Shown: positions 33,901-64,000 of the stretch, in pieces
Position numbering within the stretch: position 1 is the stretch's first letter
Layout: each line of letters begins with the position of its first letter
NCBI RefSeq assembly: GCF_047663525.1
Contig: NC_092602.1
Location: 9,545,501 to 9,609,500 of the forward strand
Direction of reading: 5' to 3'
DNA length: 64,000 bases
Source of the DNA: Anas platyrhynchos
Lineage: Eukaryota > Chordata > Aves > Anseriformes > Anatidae
Made by a program: the position numbers and the translations under genes
Notes under the pieces: model-generated
Seen by the model: the letters and a program-made list of their open reading frames with translations, nothing else
Told to the model about the DNA's origin: nothing
Database searches by the model: none

Positions 33901-36900
33901 GGGGGGAACCTGTCCCCAGTCTCACTGGAGCTGTCATGTTTCAACAGGCCGGCCTCTCACAACTTGCTCATTCAACTCAGTTGCTTTGAATGGGCCAATA
34001 TTGTAATAAAACATTTTATAGTGTATTCTAAATGCCTCGGCTGTGAGCGTAATGGCAGAAGCTGTTTCCCCCTGCTTACAGTCACAGCATTACCTGACTT
34101 GGCCCCTGGCTCAACCAGCCCTCACGCCATCCCCCTGTGCAGCCCGAGGTCCCAGCTCCACACTGGTGTCACCAGCTGTGAGCAGAGGGGTGACAGCAGC
34201 ACAGGGCACATGCTAGCTCCCTGCTCCACCACCTCTCTCCAGACGCTACCTTTAAACATCCAAAATCTTTCTGAAGACAGGCAGCAGGGAGCTGATATCA
34301 GAGCTGGGGGCTGTTGGATGCTTCCCCCCACGATCTCCAGCTGGGCACGGATGACGGAGCACTGCTGGGACCTGGGGACAGCCCCTGCTCCCCAGCTGCC
34401 AGCACAGAGGAGCTGTGCCATACCAGGCAAGACAACAGACAGCAAAATATCAGCTCCTGCTGACAGGGGGGCAACACAGAGACTCCAGATGCTGAGTACG
34501 GGGTCACCGCTCCCTGGCTGGGCAGGAGCAGAGGCCTCCCATTGGCATGCAACGCACGAGGCCGCCAGTGACGGGAGACACTGCAACATCCCCGAGCTGT
34601 CAGCTCGCGCTGCTGAGTGCCGCCAGGAAGACGGACGGCTCTTTCCCACCATTTACGTCAGCCCAGAGAAAATGGTGCCCTGCAGAACGGCAAGCAGAGC
34701 GTCGGGCAGGCGGACAGCTCGGTGATGCGTGCTCCAAAGACCTAGGCTGACCCCCAGCTCGCACACAGCTCGCTCTGACCACAGCCTCTGAGTACCTTGA
34801 TGCAGTTTTGCAGCCCGGGGGGCTGTCAGCCTCCTCCCCTGCTCCCTCAGCAGCCACACACGCAAGCAGAGGGGCTGGAACAAGCAGGACCTGGGCAGGA
34901 TGACTGCTGCCCTCCAGGAGTGCCCTGGTGGACTGGGGACACTCAGGAAGGAGCCTCCTGTAAGGAGCGGCTTTCACACCCAGTCCTGGACTCCTCTTCA
35001 GCAGGTATAGCACTTCCTAAGAAAGATTGTATCAAGAGATAAACAAAGAAGAGGAAACTAAAGCTCTGGTTGCTACTTTGCTCTTTACCTGCCCCCGGAC
35101 TCCCTGCTGAAGGTGCAGCTTCGTGCCCTTCCCTTCCTGCCCACAGGAGCCCCTCTCCCTCCTGCCCCGCTCCAAAGACACATCGCTGCCATTCCCAGCA
35201 GCACTCGATGTTCGCAGCAAACAACAGAGCAGCAGCCGCGACCACTGCCAGCTCCTTCCAAATCAAGCGCCGCGTAGGACAGCATCCAGCAGCGCTGCTC
35301 CCTGGCGAGGCAGGATTACACGGAGGCAGGGGCGGCGAGCAGAGGCACGGTGCAGGCAGCAGGCGGCTTCTCCGGGGGAGGGAACAGACCCCAGGCTTCA
35401 AAGCCAGCTAAAAACGGAGTCAGTCTGTACTTAACTCTGGGCAGGGCAGGCAAAGCCTTTCATCAGGCAGCCGCTGCTAACCAGGAGCAAAGTTCTCACG
35501 GGCAGTGCAGGGGTGCGGGGCTTTGCCTGCTACCTGGGGGCTCTGACAAACCCCTGAGGGCTGGCCTCGAGCACTGCGGTACCCAAAAAATGAGCTTGGA
35601 GAGCTCTGGGTCTGGCTCCTGCCGGCTCTGCAGCCAGCTCTCAGTGAGAGGAACGGCAGCGCCTGGCGCCACGGGAGGAGCAAGCAGCCCCATGGGCTAA
35701 GGCTTTGCTTGGAAGCTGGCAGCGAGGAAAACAAAAGCTTGCTGTGAGGAGGGAGACCCGGCTGCATTCCCTGCTAGCAGTTCACCCAGCAGTACAGCAC
35801 AAGCTGGCCATCGGACCAGCCACAGCCCATGGGAAAACCATGCCAGCTTCACACCAGATAACAGCCAGCGTGTGAGTTAGAAAGGAACAGATCATGCCCG
35901 CTCAGCACAAAGCCTGCGCAGTTACCTACAGTTACCCATCTTTTAACCAAGTTTCAGTGAGACACAGTCACACCAAAGCTGTACGTGACGCTGCTGACCC
36001 GGTTCCAGGACCCCAGAACAGCCCTGCAGTATGGGCTCGGGGCCAGGAGGCGAGGCAGCAGCAGGGACCCGCACCCACTTGGCGTGCCCCTCGCTGACTG
36101 CACGTGCTGGTGCCCGCAGCACCTCTGAGGCCAGCCCCAGGCAGTGCCTCGCAGGACAGGCAGGCTGCCTTCGTGCGTCCCGGCCACGCGGCACCAGCAG
36201 CGCTCTCAGCAGAGGCGCAGGCGCTGTGGCTGCAGCGAGGTGAACGGCTGCCCTGGCACACAGCAACTGCTTGGACACAGGAGGGCCCATTTGTAAAATT
36301 AATTTTTAACTTTTTGTTTGTCTGCGGTGACAATGAAGAAGAACTCTTGGCAGCGAGAGCTTCACTGGCATCCTTTAAGAAGTGCCAGACCCACGCTGCT
36401 TGGGTCTGGGAGGTGCAAGGGAGCAGAGGGACCCATGGCAGAGGGTCTGGGCTGCGCAGGGTGCGGTAGCAGACGTGCACCCGGAGCAGGATAGGAGCAG
36501 GATACTTAACGCAGGCAGCGCAAGGCAGATGAAGCACAGCACAGTGGGAATGGTCTTGCCTGAGCGCCTCCAGCTCTCCAAAAAGCAGAGCTCTGGAGCA
36601 CGGGCACGCATGGTGCTGGCAGGGGTCAGTGAACGCCCCCGGGTCAGCGCGGGCACCCCCTGACTGCACCACACCCCCGAGCAGCCCGGGGCACAGCGAG
36701 TTAACGGCGGCGCCCCGCCACTGCTGCGCTTCTGTAACACAATTAGATGCCACAGAGGCAAGGCTGGACTTCTGCCCATTAACCAATTACTCTGATTTGC
36801 TGCCTGCAAGGAGAGGACTAGCATCTCAATGGGGCCCTTCTTCCACCTCCGCAGCCTCACGTGGACCCATGAGGGCTCCTCCACGAGCAGAGCTGCTTGC

Positions 36901-38015
36901 AGGAGTCCTGGCCAGCGAGGGAAGGGCAGGCCTGCAGCCTGCACTCGCTGCTAAGCCACCTACAGCTGATGATCCCCGATTAGGGACCCACACAGGAGCT
37001 GCCGAAGCCTCCTGACGCACGGGTCCTGGCAGCAGTAACCCGACACAGTGTGTGGGCAGCGAGCTGGGAGAGACTGGGGTTTTTGGGTGGGAGCAAGCAG
37101 CCCGTCCTTCCCCATCCTAAACTTGGGTTAAGCTGTCTTTTAAGGGCCTCCGAATAAAGGGTGTAAGAGCAAGGCTGAGCTAACTCCCTGCTTCGAGGGG
37201 GTGGCAGCACAGATCCGGAGCTCGAGCCGGCAGCTTGTACCCTCACTGTTTTTTTTTTTTTGCTGGACGAGGCTCCTTTGGCCGCGGTTGCCCCCTGCTT
37301 GCACCCCAGTCCTCCGGCAGGGCAGGACGTGACCCGGGGAGGTTTCGGTGCCCTTTGCACACCCCAGCGCCCGCATCCACCTGGGGCAGGGGGCGGCAGG
37401 AGGGGAGCAGCCGGGGCTGGGCTCCCGGCACCCAGCCGTGAGGGCAGCCACAGCCCCTGCTGCGGGAGGCCGGGGCTCGGCGGGGAGCTGGCAGCTGGGC
37501 AGAGGAACAAAGGCAGGACCGCAGGGAGCAGGGAACCAGCTGGGAAACACAAAAGCCTTGGGCGTGAGGATCGGGCGAAGGCGGCGAGGGCTCGTTTCAG
37601 AGCGAAGCCGCTCGCCCGCTCTCTGGGCACCGTCCCGCAAGAAGACGCCTGGCAGGGGAAGGAGGCAGCACCCGGGGCAGCACACCCAGCACACCCAGCC
37701 TGCCGCCACCCGCCCGGACCCCCGGGGACGGGCAGGAGAGCGGGGAGCAGCGCCGGGGGCAGCCGCACACCGGGGGGCTCCCGGGGGCTGCCGCCAGACC
37801 CCGGCCCCGCTGCGGGGCGCGGATGCCCACGCTGGCAGCGGCGGCTCCGGGCACGCCCCCGGCCTCTTCCCACCGCCCTTTTCCTTCCAGCTGCGGCCAC
37901 CGGGCCCCCCCCTCGCCCCCTTACCCGCCAGGATGGCCTTGCCGGGGTGCGTGAGCTTGGCCTTGCCGGCGGGGGCGGCGGCGGCCAGGCTGCGGGGCGC
38001 GGCGGGGGCGGGCAT
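27980..38015 (-). CDS. SLC25A1: SLC25A1 mitochondrial citrate carrier
   Basis: Inner-membrane carrier that swaps mitochondrial citrate/isocitrate for cytosolic malate, feeding fatty-acid and sterol synthesis. Nine exons: 37925-38015, 29814-29921, 29600-29699, 29307-29445, 29125-29209, 28821-28925, 28494-28609, 28285-28358, 27980-28094, with all phases agreeing. The product is 310 aa, against 311 in human. The three mitochondrial-carrier repeats are intact, each with its Px[D/E]xx[K/R] signature: FPTEYVK, CPMETVK and TPLDVVK. The N-terminus [10 protein letters not shown]...[15 protein letters not shown] and C-terminus [12 protein letters not shown] match the human protein closely. Exon 1 sits in a CpG island 8 kb from exon 2, whereas exons 2-9 span under 2 kb. 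The human gene is about 3 kb overall, so the long first intron is notable. Identity is secure. Confidence 0.99.
29922..37924 (-). other. SLC25A1: SLC25A1 intron 1 (8 kb), no gene recognised
   Basis: GC-rich sequence with many chance open frames and no family motif or consistent splice pattern. Two short AT-rich islands stand out: about 33,955-34,100 (with GGCCAATATTGTAATAAAAC) and about 36,285-36,345. They look like candidate conserved elements. A hydrophobic minus-strand frame near 36.5 kb is judged chance. Confidence 0.6.
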
Positions 38016-38260
38016 GGCCGCGCTGCTCCGCGGCTCCTGCGCTGCCCGGCGGCGGCCGGGGCCGGGTTTTAGGGCCTCGCCCGCCGAGGGGGCGGCCCCG
38101 GCGGCGTCACATCCTCACGGGGCGGGCCGGGCCGAGCCGAGCCGAGCCGGGGCCGGGCCAGCCCCGCAGCTCGGGGGTGAGGCGCTGGGGCGCAGCCTCG
38201 CCTCCCCCCCCCCCGGTGCCGCAGACGCCTCCCCCGGGGGCGTTTAGGACGGGGCTGGGT
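37620..38260 (-). promoter_or_regulatory. SLC25A1: SLC25A1 CpG-island promoter
   Basis: Dense CpG and GGGCGG-type boxes surround exon 1 and the start codon at 38015; a GCGTCACATC half-CRE lies about 90 bp upstream. No TATA box. Typical of a housekeeping metabolic gene. Confidence 0.7.
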
Positions 38261-38855
38261 GTAATAAGCAGCCTGGGCTGTGAGTGCTGGGGGCTGGCAG
38301 CGGTGCAAGGTGGGTGTGGGTCCTGCTGGCCCCGGGGGGGCTGCTCCGCACCCCGCTTTGCCCCCCCCGGGCGGGCAGCAGGACGCCAGCCCCGGGGCAG
38401 TGAGCGCAGGAACGCCCAGCGCTCGGAGGCGGAAGAGGAACCAAACCCCACAGGCTGCTGGGGGGGGGGTTCCCCATAAATCCCCGAAGTGAAAAGCTAA
38501 AACCACTCCTCAGGCAGCAGCTCGCATGAGTGAGATTGGGCTGCAGGCCCGGGCAGCCGGCCTTGCCCCCTCCGTAGCTGGGGCGTGCTGCAGGGAGGCT
38601 GCAGGCAGGGAAAGCGCTGTCCTGCTCCACAGAGGGAACATTTTGTGTAAGAAACCTCCCCCGGCCATGCAAAGTGCAAGCTCCTGTCGAGACTTGCTGC
38701 CTGTGCGCTCTGTGAAAGGAGTTTTGCCTCAGCAAGGCTCCACAATCCGGTGGCAGGACCCTGGGCGAAGGCTAAGGGCACATCTCCTGAGCGCTGCGGC
38801 CGTGGCCTTGTGGGCAAACCGCCTGCAGAAAGGCTGCTCGGGAAACTGAAGCACC

Positions 38856-38861
38856 TTTATT
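38856..38861 (-). promoter_or_regulatory. leftmost minus-strand AATAAA in the SLC25A1-CLTCL1 gap
   Basis: Lies at the GC/AT transition. It could end a very long CLTCL1 3' UTR or an unannotated minus-strand transcript. Use unproven. Confidence 0.25.
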
Positions 38862-41800
38862 CTGCTAGGGCTCAGGCATGCACATGAATGCATGCTGGCA
38901 CTGCAGGACTCCTTCCCAGACGTGGCCAGAGGTGTGTGGGGCTTCAGAACAGCTCCGGCAGTCAGAGGCAAGTCCCGTGGGGCGGCCTCGTGGCGATGGC
39001 CGTGGTGCAGGCTCTGCCCCGCTGGTTTGTAGGACAGCAGCGGGCAGGGCCACCCTCCCATACACACCTGCAGTATTGCAGACCGGAGAGAGGCTGCTCC
39101 CTGGGGCACAAAACCCCTCCCCAGGAAGGCCCTTAGCTCCAAACTGTAATGCACCTGACTGTTTCCTTTGCCACGTGTGCTACTAAATTTCAAAACCCCT
39201 GTCAGAAAGACCTTTGCTCTCTTTCATCAGTACAAGCCCTGCACCTGCCCCACAGCCTCATTCTCTACGTGAGTACTGACCGCTAGGCCCTGTGCAAGCA
39301 CAGAGCTGGGGGGGCTTAACACCACCATGAGGCTCACATCCATGTCCATCTGCCTTCAGCTCAGCTATGTGGATACAGTCACCCTCACTTCAAATCCAGC
39401 ACTAGGGAAATAAAGGCAAAAAATTAACGTGAAGAAAGAGTGTGCAGAAGAAACAAACACCAACAGTCCCAGTCAGATGCAGAGCAGCTTACTCAGTGCT
39501 CTGGCTAGCAGCACTGGAATGGCAAAAATAAGATTAAACCTTTCAAAGATGGTGATCAAATTGAAATGCATTCAGATTTCTGATCAATCTCTGCAACACC
39601 TCACTAGCTTTCCATCAATTACCATAACATTCACGTATGCCAGTAGACACGTGTACCTACTGTTGCGGGGACATGATTACCTTCAGAACAAAACACTGGC
39701 TGCTACAGATTCCCAAGGCTTCAAGGCTGGTGCACAATCCCATCCTGTCCAAGAAAATACTTCACCACATGCTTAATAGTAAGCAACCTCAATGGGATTC
39801 GCAGAGGTGCTTACTTTGCTGAACAGAGAAAGGCTTATTCATACTTAATCACACGGATTGCAAGCCATCTCAGCTTGACCTCCAAGAAGCTGCTAACAAC
39901 ACTTGTCAGCAGAAAGCCTGAAGCATCTAATGAAGATAAGCAACCTCTAAAATACTAGAAGCTGCAAAAAGCATGTTTTAAATCCTGTGACTTACATGAA
40001 AGTAAAGATGACCAGACTCATATGGTCAAGAACATCTCCTAAGAGTTGGGTGGTCAAAGCACAAAAGAGCAGCTTCTACTACTGACAGGGTACTGAGTCC
40101 TCTTTTTTACTGCTCTCAAACCAGGAATTTTCACGGAAACAACCACCTGGCAATCTGAACCCATTTCCACTGCTGGTGGCTGGCACTTGTTTCTGCTGTC
40201 ATAGAAACAGATAGGAGAACTGTTAAATACACAGACAGGTGCTATAGTAGTTCATAGACCTCAGAGCACTCCTTTCAGGACCTAACAATCAGAATTGAAA
40301 AGAACTGCTGAAGATGAAAGCAATGTTCACAATTTTTTTTGAACACACAAACGCTGATTGCAGACAGAGCATTCTAGATTCCAAAAAGCACGTAAACAAT
40401 GACCACACTTGATCAGCTCCAACTTATCCCTCCCTTGCTCTCATTCACCCTCCCCCAAATTATTTATTTATCACTGGCATAACTTTTATGCACACCATGG
40501 TTTTAGAGACCATAAGTGACCAATAACTTTCTATTAAACATCTTTGAATCAGAAAATTTCTTCATCTCACTGAATAAACAGCTCTATCATCAGAATTATT
40601 ACAACTCAAACTACTACAAGTTTTTCCATGCATTATTAATCCACATCACTTGGGGTCTTATGGTACACTAAGAAACCTTAGTTCCTCTCAGGGTTCCTGA
40701 CAGAGCAAACAATTCTTTCAGGCAGAACAGATCTTACACATAACAGACTTCAAGGAGAAGCAATCGTGTCAGACATTTCTGAGTCAGTGTTTCACCAGCT
40801 TTTAGGTGTATGCAGAGGGAACCTATGACTATAAAATAAAGCTCTTCCAAAACAACTTGCATGATTCCCACTTGAGTATACCATACAAAAAGAGCTCCTG
40901 TTGATACTCAAGAATATTTACTGAGATCACCAGGACTGATTTTCCAGAGATCCCAGCAGAAATCCCTGTGACATTTAACATTTTGAGTGGCCCTGACTCA
41001 GAAGATGAGTGAAATCCACGTAGTGCACAAAGCATTTACATGTTCTCATTCTCCTACCAGACTATAGTAACACTTCCCTCTCAGCACAATATATTACTGA
41101 AAAAACTACTCTAGCTGATGAGCAGTTTGCTGTTTACTGTAGATGAGACCATTTTCCCTTCCCACCAAAACACCTCCTAACTTCCTGGCTGGATAACCAG
41201 CACTTTGGGAAGTTGGGCTCTGCATAATATTGTAGACCTCGCTACTGCGGAAAAGAACGTATCAGATGACTTGGCAATTCTTTCCTTTTATAACCGTTAG
41301 GGGGAGGAAAAGGAGAAATACATTTTTTTAGACAAAGTGTTGTTTTTTTTTTTAAGTCTTGATTATAACCACAGCAGACAGAGAAAAAAAAAAAAAGATG
41401 TTTTTCCTTGACTCACTGAACCATGCAGGATGTATGACTGAATAAACTCCAATTTTGACTCAGGATTTTTAAATTCTGACACATAAGAGGAAGACAAGAC
41501 TTACCCTTTACTGACTGTATTTCAAGTTCATAAGAACTTAATACTTAAAAGCTGGCAACATTATAGTATCTATTCTAGTTCAGAAGAAAACTGATGTTTT
41601 TTGCTACCTTCCTGAAAGACCTAAAAGTCTCCACGCTAAAAGACCTAGACTGAAATATATGTATGCTAACAATTTTGCAGCATTTTATTAGTAAAATGTG
41701 AGTCAGGATCTATCATTACCTTTGGAAATATGCCCACAGAAAATACATAGTAATGAAAAACAAGAAAACTATACTAGCAACAAATTCTTTGAAAGCTGAA

Positions 41801-44800
41801 TGCTTGTTGAAGTAGAAGATGTAACAGAATAAAAAGACCCCAAGACCATTAAGCTAGACTGGTACACCTGCAGGTTGCTATAGCAAGTACTAATTCACTC
41901 TGCAAACCACAACGTAATTACACACCAGTGTTACAAAGCACTCTGGTGTCGTTAAGCATTTTTCAGCTCTGGGTTCCATTATATTTTATCACAGATTCAA
42001 GACGTCCCAGTTTGACCTGGTGGAAACAAATGAGATTGAAGCACTCTTGGTGTATGCTGTAAAACAACAACAAAAAAATATACTCAGGTTGGAAACAGTG
42101 ACAAGCCAAACCACTTACAACAGAACACGAAGGACCAAGAAAAATGGGAATAAGTTCTACAGTTAAGTAATATGCCCTGTCACAAAGTTTTATGCATGTT
42201 TTCCAAACTGCTTATTATGGGAACCTGGTACATATAGTGCTTACTTGTTCTAAGATTTGCAAGTTGTATAGCCTCATTTTTTTTTCAGTGCAAATTTGAT
42301 CCACTGGCATGCTGCTTTAATCACGCTAAAAGTTTCTCAGTGGCCTGGCAGGTTCTAGCCTGCCAATTAAAATGTCACACACACAAGCATTATCTAACTA
42401 CGCAGCAGTTTAACAATCAGCTTTGCCTAAATATATCTATTATATGTGCCCAAGTACAAAAGGTGTCCACACATCTAAGCCAGTGGACATCAGACAACAA
42501 AAAATGTACTTGTCAGTTTCATAGTTGAAGGAACAGAAGCTTTTTATGCTTCCTTAGCAAAACCAGCAACTATTACTCAGAAAAAAAAATGTTTTATGCA
42601 ACCTTACTAAGGGATCCATGTCATTCTAAGTGCCAGTTTTCAGCATTGCAGTTGCTAAAATAAATACATAAATAAAAATCAAAAACAACAACAAAAAAAG
42701 CTGTCAAATCAAAATCAAGTTTTGGACCTTATAGTCACTATTTGTTCTATTACCCCCCCAAATCAGTACCTACTTGAACAGGCTTTATCCACTCATAATT
42801 TTTATTTTTCAAGCAACAAAACTACTTAGGAACTTTTTCTTCTGCTATGCTACCATTTAATTGTATATCCCTAGAAAGAGGGGTGATGAATAGAAGTCTT
42901 GTAAAACACAACTTAATGTAGATAAGAAGCAGCACTTACCCCAGCAACACATTCCTCCTGAGCTCATCTGGCCCAACAGAGCAGACAGCAGCAGCTACAC
43001 GAGAATTCTCCTTCCAACAGCAGCTCTTAGGCATTCTTCCTTCCCTCCCCTTTCACTTGGTGTTTATACCAAAAGAAACCAACAACATTTGAAGATGTGA
43101 GGGAGCAAACAATAGTGGCAAGGAGCTCAAGTGCTAGCTCAGAGTGAGCGGCTGAATGCAGGCCAGAATTTGATGCCAAGATCAGCACGTGCCCCTGCAC
43201 ACATTTGTTGCAAGGTTCATTTCCACCTAGCTCACAAGACATTAAAGTGGCTGCACGGCAGTGCTTGTCATCTCTGATGCCAGACCTGTAGTCGCCCAGA
43301 GTTTGACAGATGGGGCAAAATCCCCCTGAAGTCTGACAAATAGCAAAAACTATTACAAAGGAAATCCATACTTGGTTTCTTACAGGAAAATCACGAGTGT
43401 GTAAGACACGCTATGCAGGTCCTTAAGCAAGTTACCGTTTGACAGTATCTCAAGCCCAGAAGCTGGTCTCCAGATACTGCTCTGTGCAGTGAGTTCTGCA
43501 TGAACAGTCCATTCTGCATGACAGCACTAGCCCAGTCTCACTGAAGCAGTGGGAATTAGTGAGAAGCTTAGTTTCAAAGGAGGTTTTGTGCAAACAATTT
43601 TATCCGAGTTTTTCAAACTTGGATTAACACTACGACTTCATAAACTGTATTAAGTCTTCCACGTAACCCACTAAAAGAGGGGCTATTTCCTGCTGAGAAA
43701 GGCTTAACCATTAAAGAAACAGTTAAATAATCTGGTGTGCAAGCATTTGTTCCACAGTTTAGGTACAGCCACACCGTAACAGCAGGGAGTATACTTCTGG
43801 ATACATTTTAGAGTGTAAGAAGATCACAGAATTTATAAAAGCCATTACACTTAGCAAGAGCTTAAGATTCCAGGAGACCAACTAAAGCACAACTATTTAT
43901 CAGAGCTGACAGCCTTGCCTTCCTTGAGAACTCAGTCATTCCTGTAATTAGATTTCTCGACTGAAACAAATTAAGATCCCCAGGCTAGCTCAATTCTCTA
44001 CAGGTCACGAGCTGTTCTACTATTTAATCCAGCGGTTTACTGTATTTCACCATCAGCTTGTAATTGTTGCTATCAAGTCACAGTAAATTCTCAATTTGAG
44101 GGGAAGGAAACTCCCAGTCATATTAATTGTCAAGCTTGTCTTCATTTCTAGCTGCCTCACCCAAGTTCCTGTTGACCCACAAAGAACTGGTTACAAAATG
44201 GAAGTATTATTTGCCTGGAAAATAGCACGCTACCTGGCTAATTCCTGCTAGGAATAAGTCTAGACGGAGTGCAGATTTGCTTGAACTCGTTAGCTGCTCA
44301 GTATTTCAAGCTGAGCCATTGAGTGCTGATCAGTACAAAACCAAGGTTAGTGTGTTACATCAGCACTCGGAGCGCTCTGGCCTTTATTAGAAAAGTAGAT
44401 AGCACATCTCTTTGCCACTGCTATCACGCAGTACAGCAAGCAAGGGAGACAATGTACCAGTTAGAATCACGCTAAAACAGTCTACTGTTACAGATTTCAC
44501 AGCACTGTTAAGTCTCTACCAGTTGGCACATAAAGATGTTTTGCCCCATTCAAGTAGAACTCGATATGAAAGGTGTAGCTTACCAATACTGCTGCTGTAT
44601 TAACGTATTTCAGTGGAGCTGACTTAGAAGACTACCTGCAGCATCTCCCCCAGCACAAGACTGAGCTTACACTCCTCCGGTCCTGTGAATGAAGTCACGT
44701 AAGCATGTGACTGCCTCCTGCAGCATGACCCCTGCACATGACAACGTGTGCTGTCTTCATTGAAGAGACCACAACCCCCTTTTACGTTACTTGCTAAGCC

Positions 44801-45517
44801 CTCTACGGTATGTGCTTTGGCACAATTATCCCTTGTCCTGTCTGGCATCCTTAGCTGTCACAGATTAAGAAAGCTGATGCTTTAAGTGGTAGTGCATTAC
44901 TACTAACCAGTCCCCACCCCCAAGATAGGAAGACTAGAACCACACAGTGGATACTGCAGTTTTACATTTATAGTTGGACTTTTATAATATTCAAGATTAG
45001 CACAAGATTCATAACCATAAATTATACATTGTTATCTAAGTACATAAAACGTTAATGATACATGTATTTGAAGAGTGGCACAAAGTGATAATACATCCCT
45101 GTTGGCATTCTCAAAGAAAGAGGTGGGTGGTAGACACACCATTGATACTACTGCAGCATAGCAGAACTGAGTCACTGCATCTTGTTAATTCAGATGGTGC
45201 TGACTCTGCCCACCAGACAGGGTCAGAACATGGTGTGGCAAGAAGCCAATGCCAGAATCAATTAAAGGTGCAAATAAAAAAAGTCAGGATTATGGCCCTC
45301 CCTACCGCCTCATTATTTTAGCAGTATGCCCCCCTCCCCAGCCCTGACGCTGTGCTCTTGCATCTTTAGTACTTTGGCAGGCCATGCACACTCCCATGTT
45401 CACTTGCCACACATAGCTGAGGTTTCCTTTAGTACCATTTAACGTCAACAAGTAACATGCTCTCCTCTTGATAAACAAAAAGGATCTGGGAAATGTTTGC
45501 TCTCTGGCATGAGAAGA

Positions 45518-45523
45518 TTTATT
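45518..45523 (-). promoter_or_regulatory. CLTCL1: candidate CLTCL1 poly(A) signal AATAAA
   Basis: First canonical signal after the CLTCL1 stop codon in the sense direction, implying a 3' UTR near 0.65 kb. Confidence 0.45.
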
Positions 45524-46167
45524 TTCTTTAAGTCTCAGATCTACTCCAGAAAATATAGAACAGACTCCAACAGCATTGAACCCCAACAGCATTATTGTCC
45601 AGAAAAGGAAGCTTTCCCAATATTCCTCTAAACATTCAGAGCACAAATATCAGAAAGCCCAATTTCTTTTGCACGTAAGACTGCAAACAAAATGGGGTAG
45701 TCAGATGTACATAAGCTTTCAACAATTCATTATTAAGGAGATGCTTCACTGAATTGTTAACAACCCTGCTACTTCAGTAGCTTCAGCTAAAGCTTTAACA
45801 ACTTGGTGCCAGGCAATTTCCCAGCTGCCTTCAATGGGCTTTGCAAAAGAAAAAAATATGCTCTTCTCCCTGGCCTCAAGCAGTTATTGCTATATGAGTT
45901 AGTGAAATAGTGCCTTAACTTCAGACAAGAGTCTCACAATGTCATTAACAAAAGCTGCCTTTCAGAGGTTGAAATGTAACCGGACAATAATCAATAAATA
46001 ACAGTAACAGGCATCCCGTTGAAGTCTCCTCACTGAGCAGGGCAGCAAGTGTGTTCAGCCAACAGAAAGTCATCTGTGCCTTTAGGACCATTGTACACTT
46101 CTTGGAGAAGTTAAAAAGGGACGGGAAGGAAGAGAACAGAGACAGCGAAGGTCTGTCAGAGAGCTAG

Positions 46168-63986
<17,819 letters not shown>

Positions 63987-64000
63987 CTAGAGATTTCAGA

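Larger units (their letters stand above)
38261..46167. other. non-coding gap between SLC25A1 and CLTCL1 stop
   Basis: No gene recognised in nearly 8 kb. The first 0.9 kb is GC-rich, then near 39.1 kb the sequence turns AT-rich. It may include a CLTCL1 3' UTR of unknown length. Minus-strand AATAAA words lie at several places, the first after the stop at 45518-45523. I see no repeat family, tRNA or hairpin RNA I can defend. Confidence 0.5.

Noticed and set aside
36375-36944. 189-codon minus-strand frame with a hydrophobic stretch, in SLC25A1 intron 1
   Set aside because: No splice partners, no family resemblance, ordinary codon use for GC-rich non-coding DNA.
36980-38072. Long frames on both strands around SLC25A1 exon 1
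   Set aside because: GC-driven openness; only 37925-38015 (minus) matches SLC25A1.

Overview
This window is almost certainly from a bird; another sauropsid cannot be excluded from sequence alone. The gene order ESS2 - GSC2 - ... - SLC25A1 - CLTCL1 is that of the human 22q11.2 (DiGeorge) region. The genes are compact, with many introns of 70-120 bp. The middle of the window is very GC- and CpG-rich, as in avian microchromosomes. I see no mammal-type SINEs or LINEs, no chicken-repeat-1 tail repeats and no retroviral parts.

Layout, left to right. (1) 849-3286, minus: first four coding exons of ESS2. (2) 3397-5376, minus: complete three-exon GSC2 homeobox gene, whose stop codon lies only 110 bp upstream of the ESS2 start codon. 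That gap holds near-perfect CRE, CTCF and RFX X-box motifs. (3) 5.4-9.4 kb: non-coding, with a TATA/E-box and a cluster of TAATCC sites near GSC2 and low-complexity repeats near 9.2-9.4 kb. (4) 9493-20628, plus: a complete, open 31-exon THADA/Trm732-family gene of 1873 codons in only 11 kb. (5) 21567-23212, plus: two-exon Myb/SANT-like DNA-binding protein with a C-terminal coiled coil. (6) 24086-26105, minus: five-exon secreted somatomedin-B/thrombospondin-1 protein resembling SBSPON. (7) 27980-38015, minus: complete nine-exon SLC25A1 mitochondrial citrate carrier with an unusually long 8 kb first intron. (8) 38-46 kb: non-coding. (9) 46168-63986, minus: the last 23 exons (1165 aa) of CLTCL1, the CHC22 clathrin heavy chain; its 5' part lies beyond the window.

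Base composition changes sharply. The ESS2 body (left of about 2.8 kb) and everything right of about 39.1 kb are AT-rich with longer introns. The 36 kb between, holding GSC2 through SLC25A1, is GC-rich.

The genes do not form one pathway. ESS2 is a spliceosome-associated protein, GSC2 a developmental repressor, the THADA family helps 2'-O-methylate tRNA, SLC25A1 exports citrate from mitochondria, and CLTCL1 coats membrane-traffic vesicles. The most interesting content is the three-gene block 9.5-26.1 kb (THADA-like, Myb/SANT-like, SBSPON-like). To my knowledge it has no counterpart between GSC2 and SLC25A1 in humans. The THADA-like protein also carries a changed form of the family's signature motif. 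All exon models were read by eye from splice sites and reading phase; no search or alignment was run.
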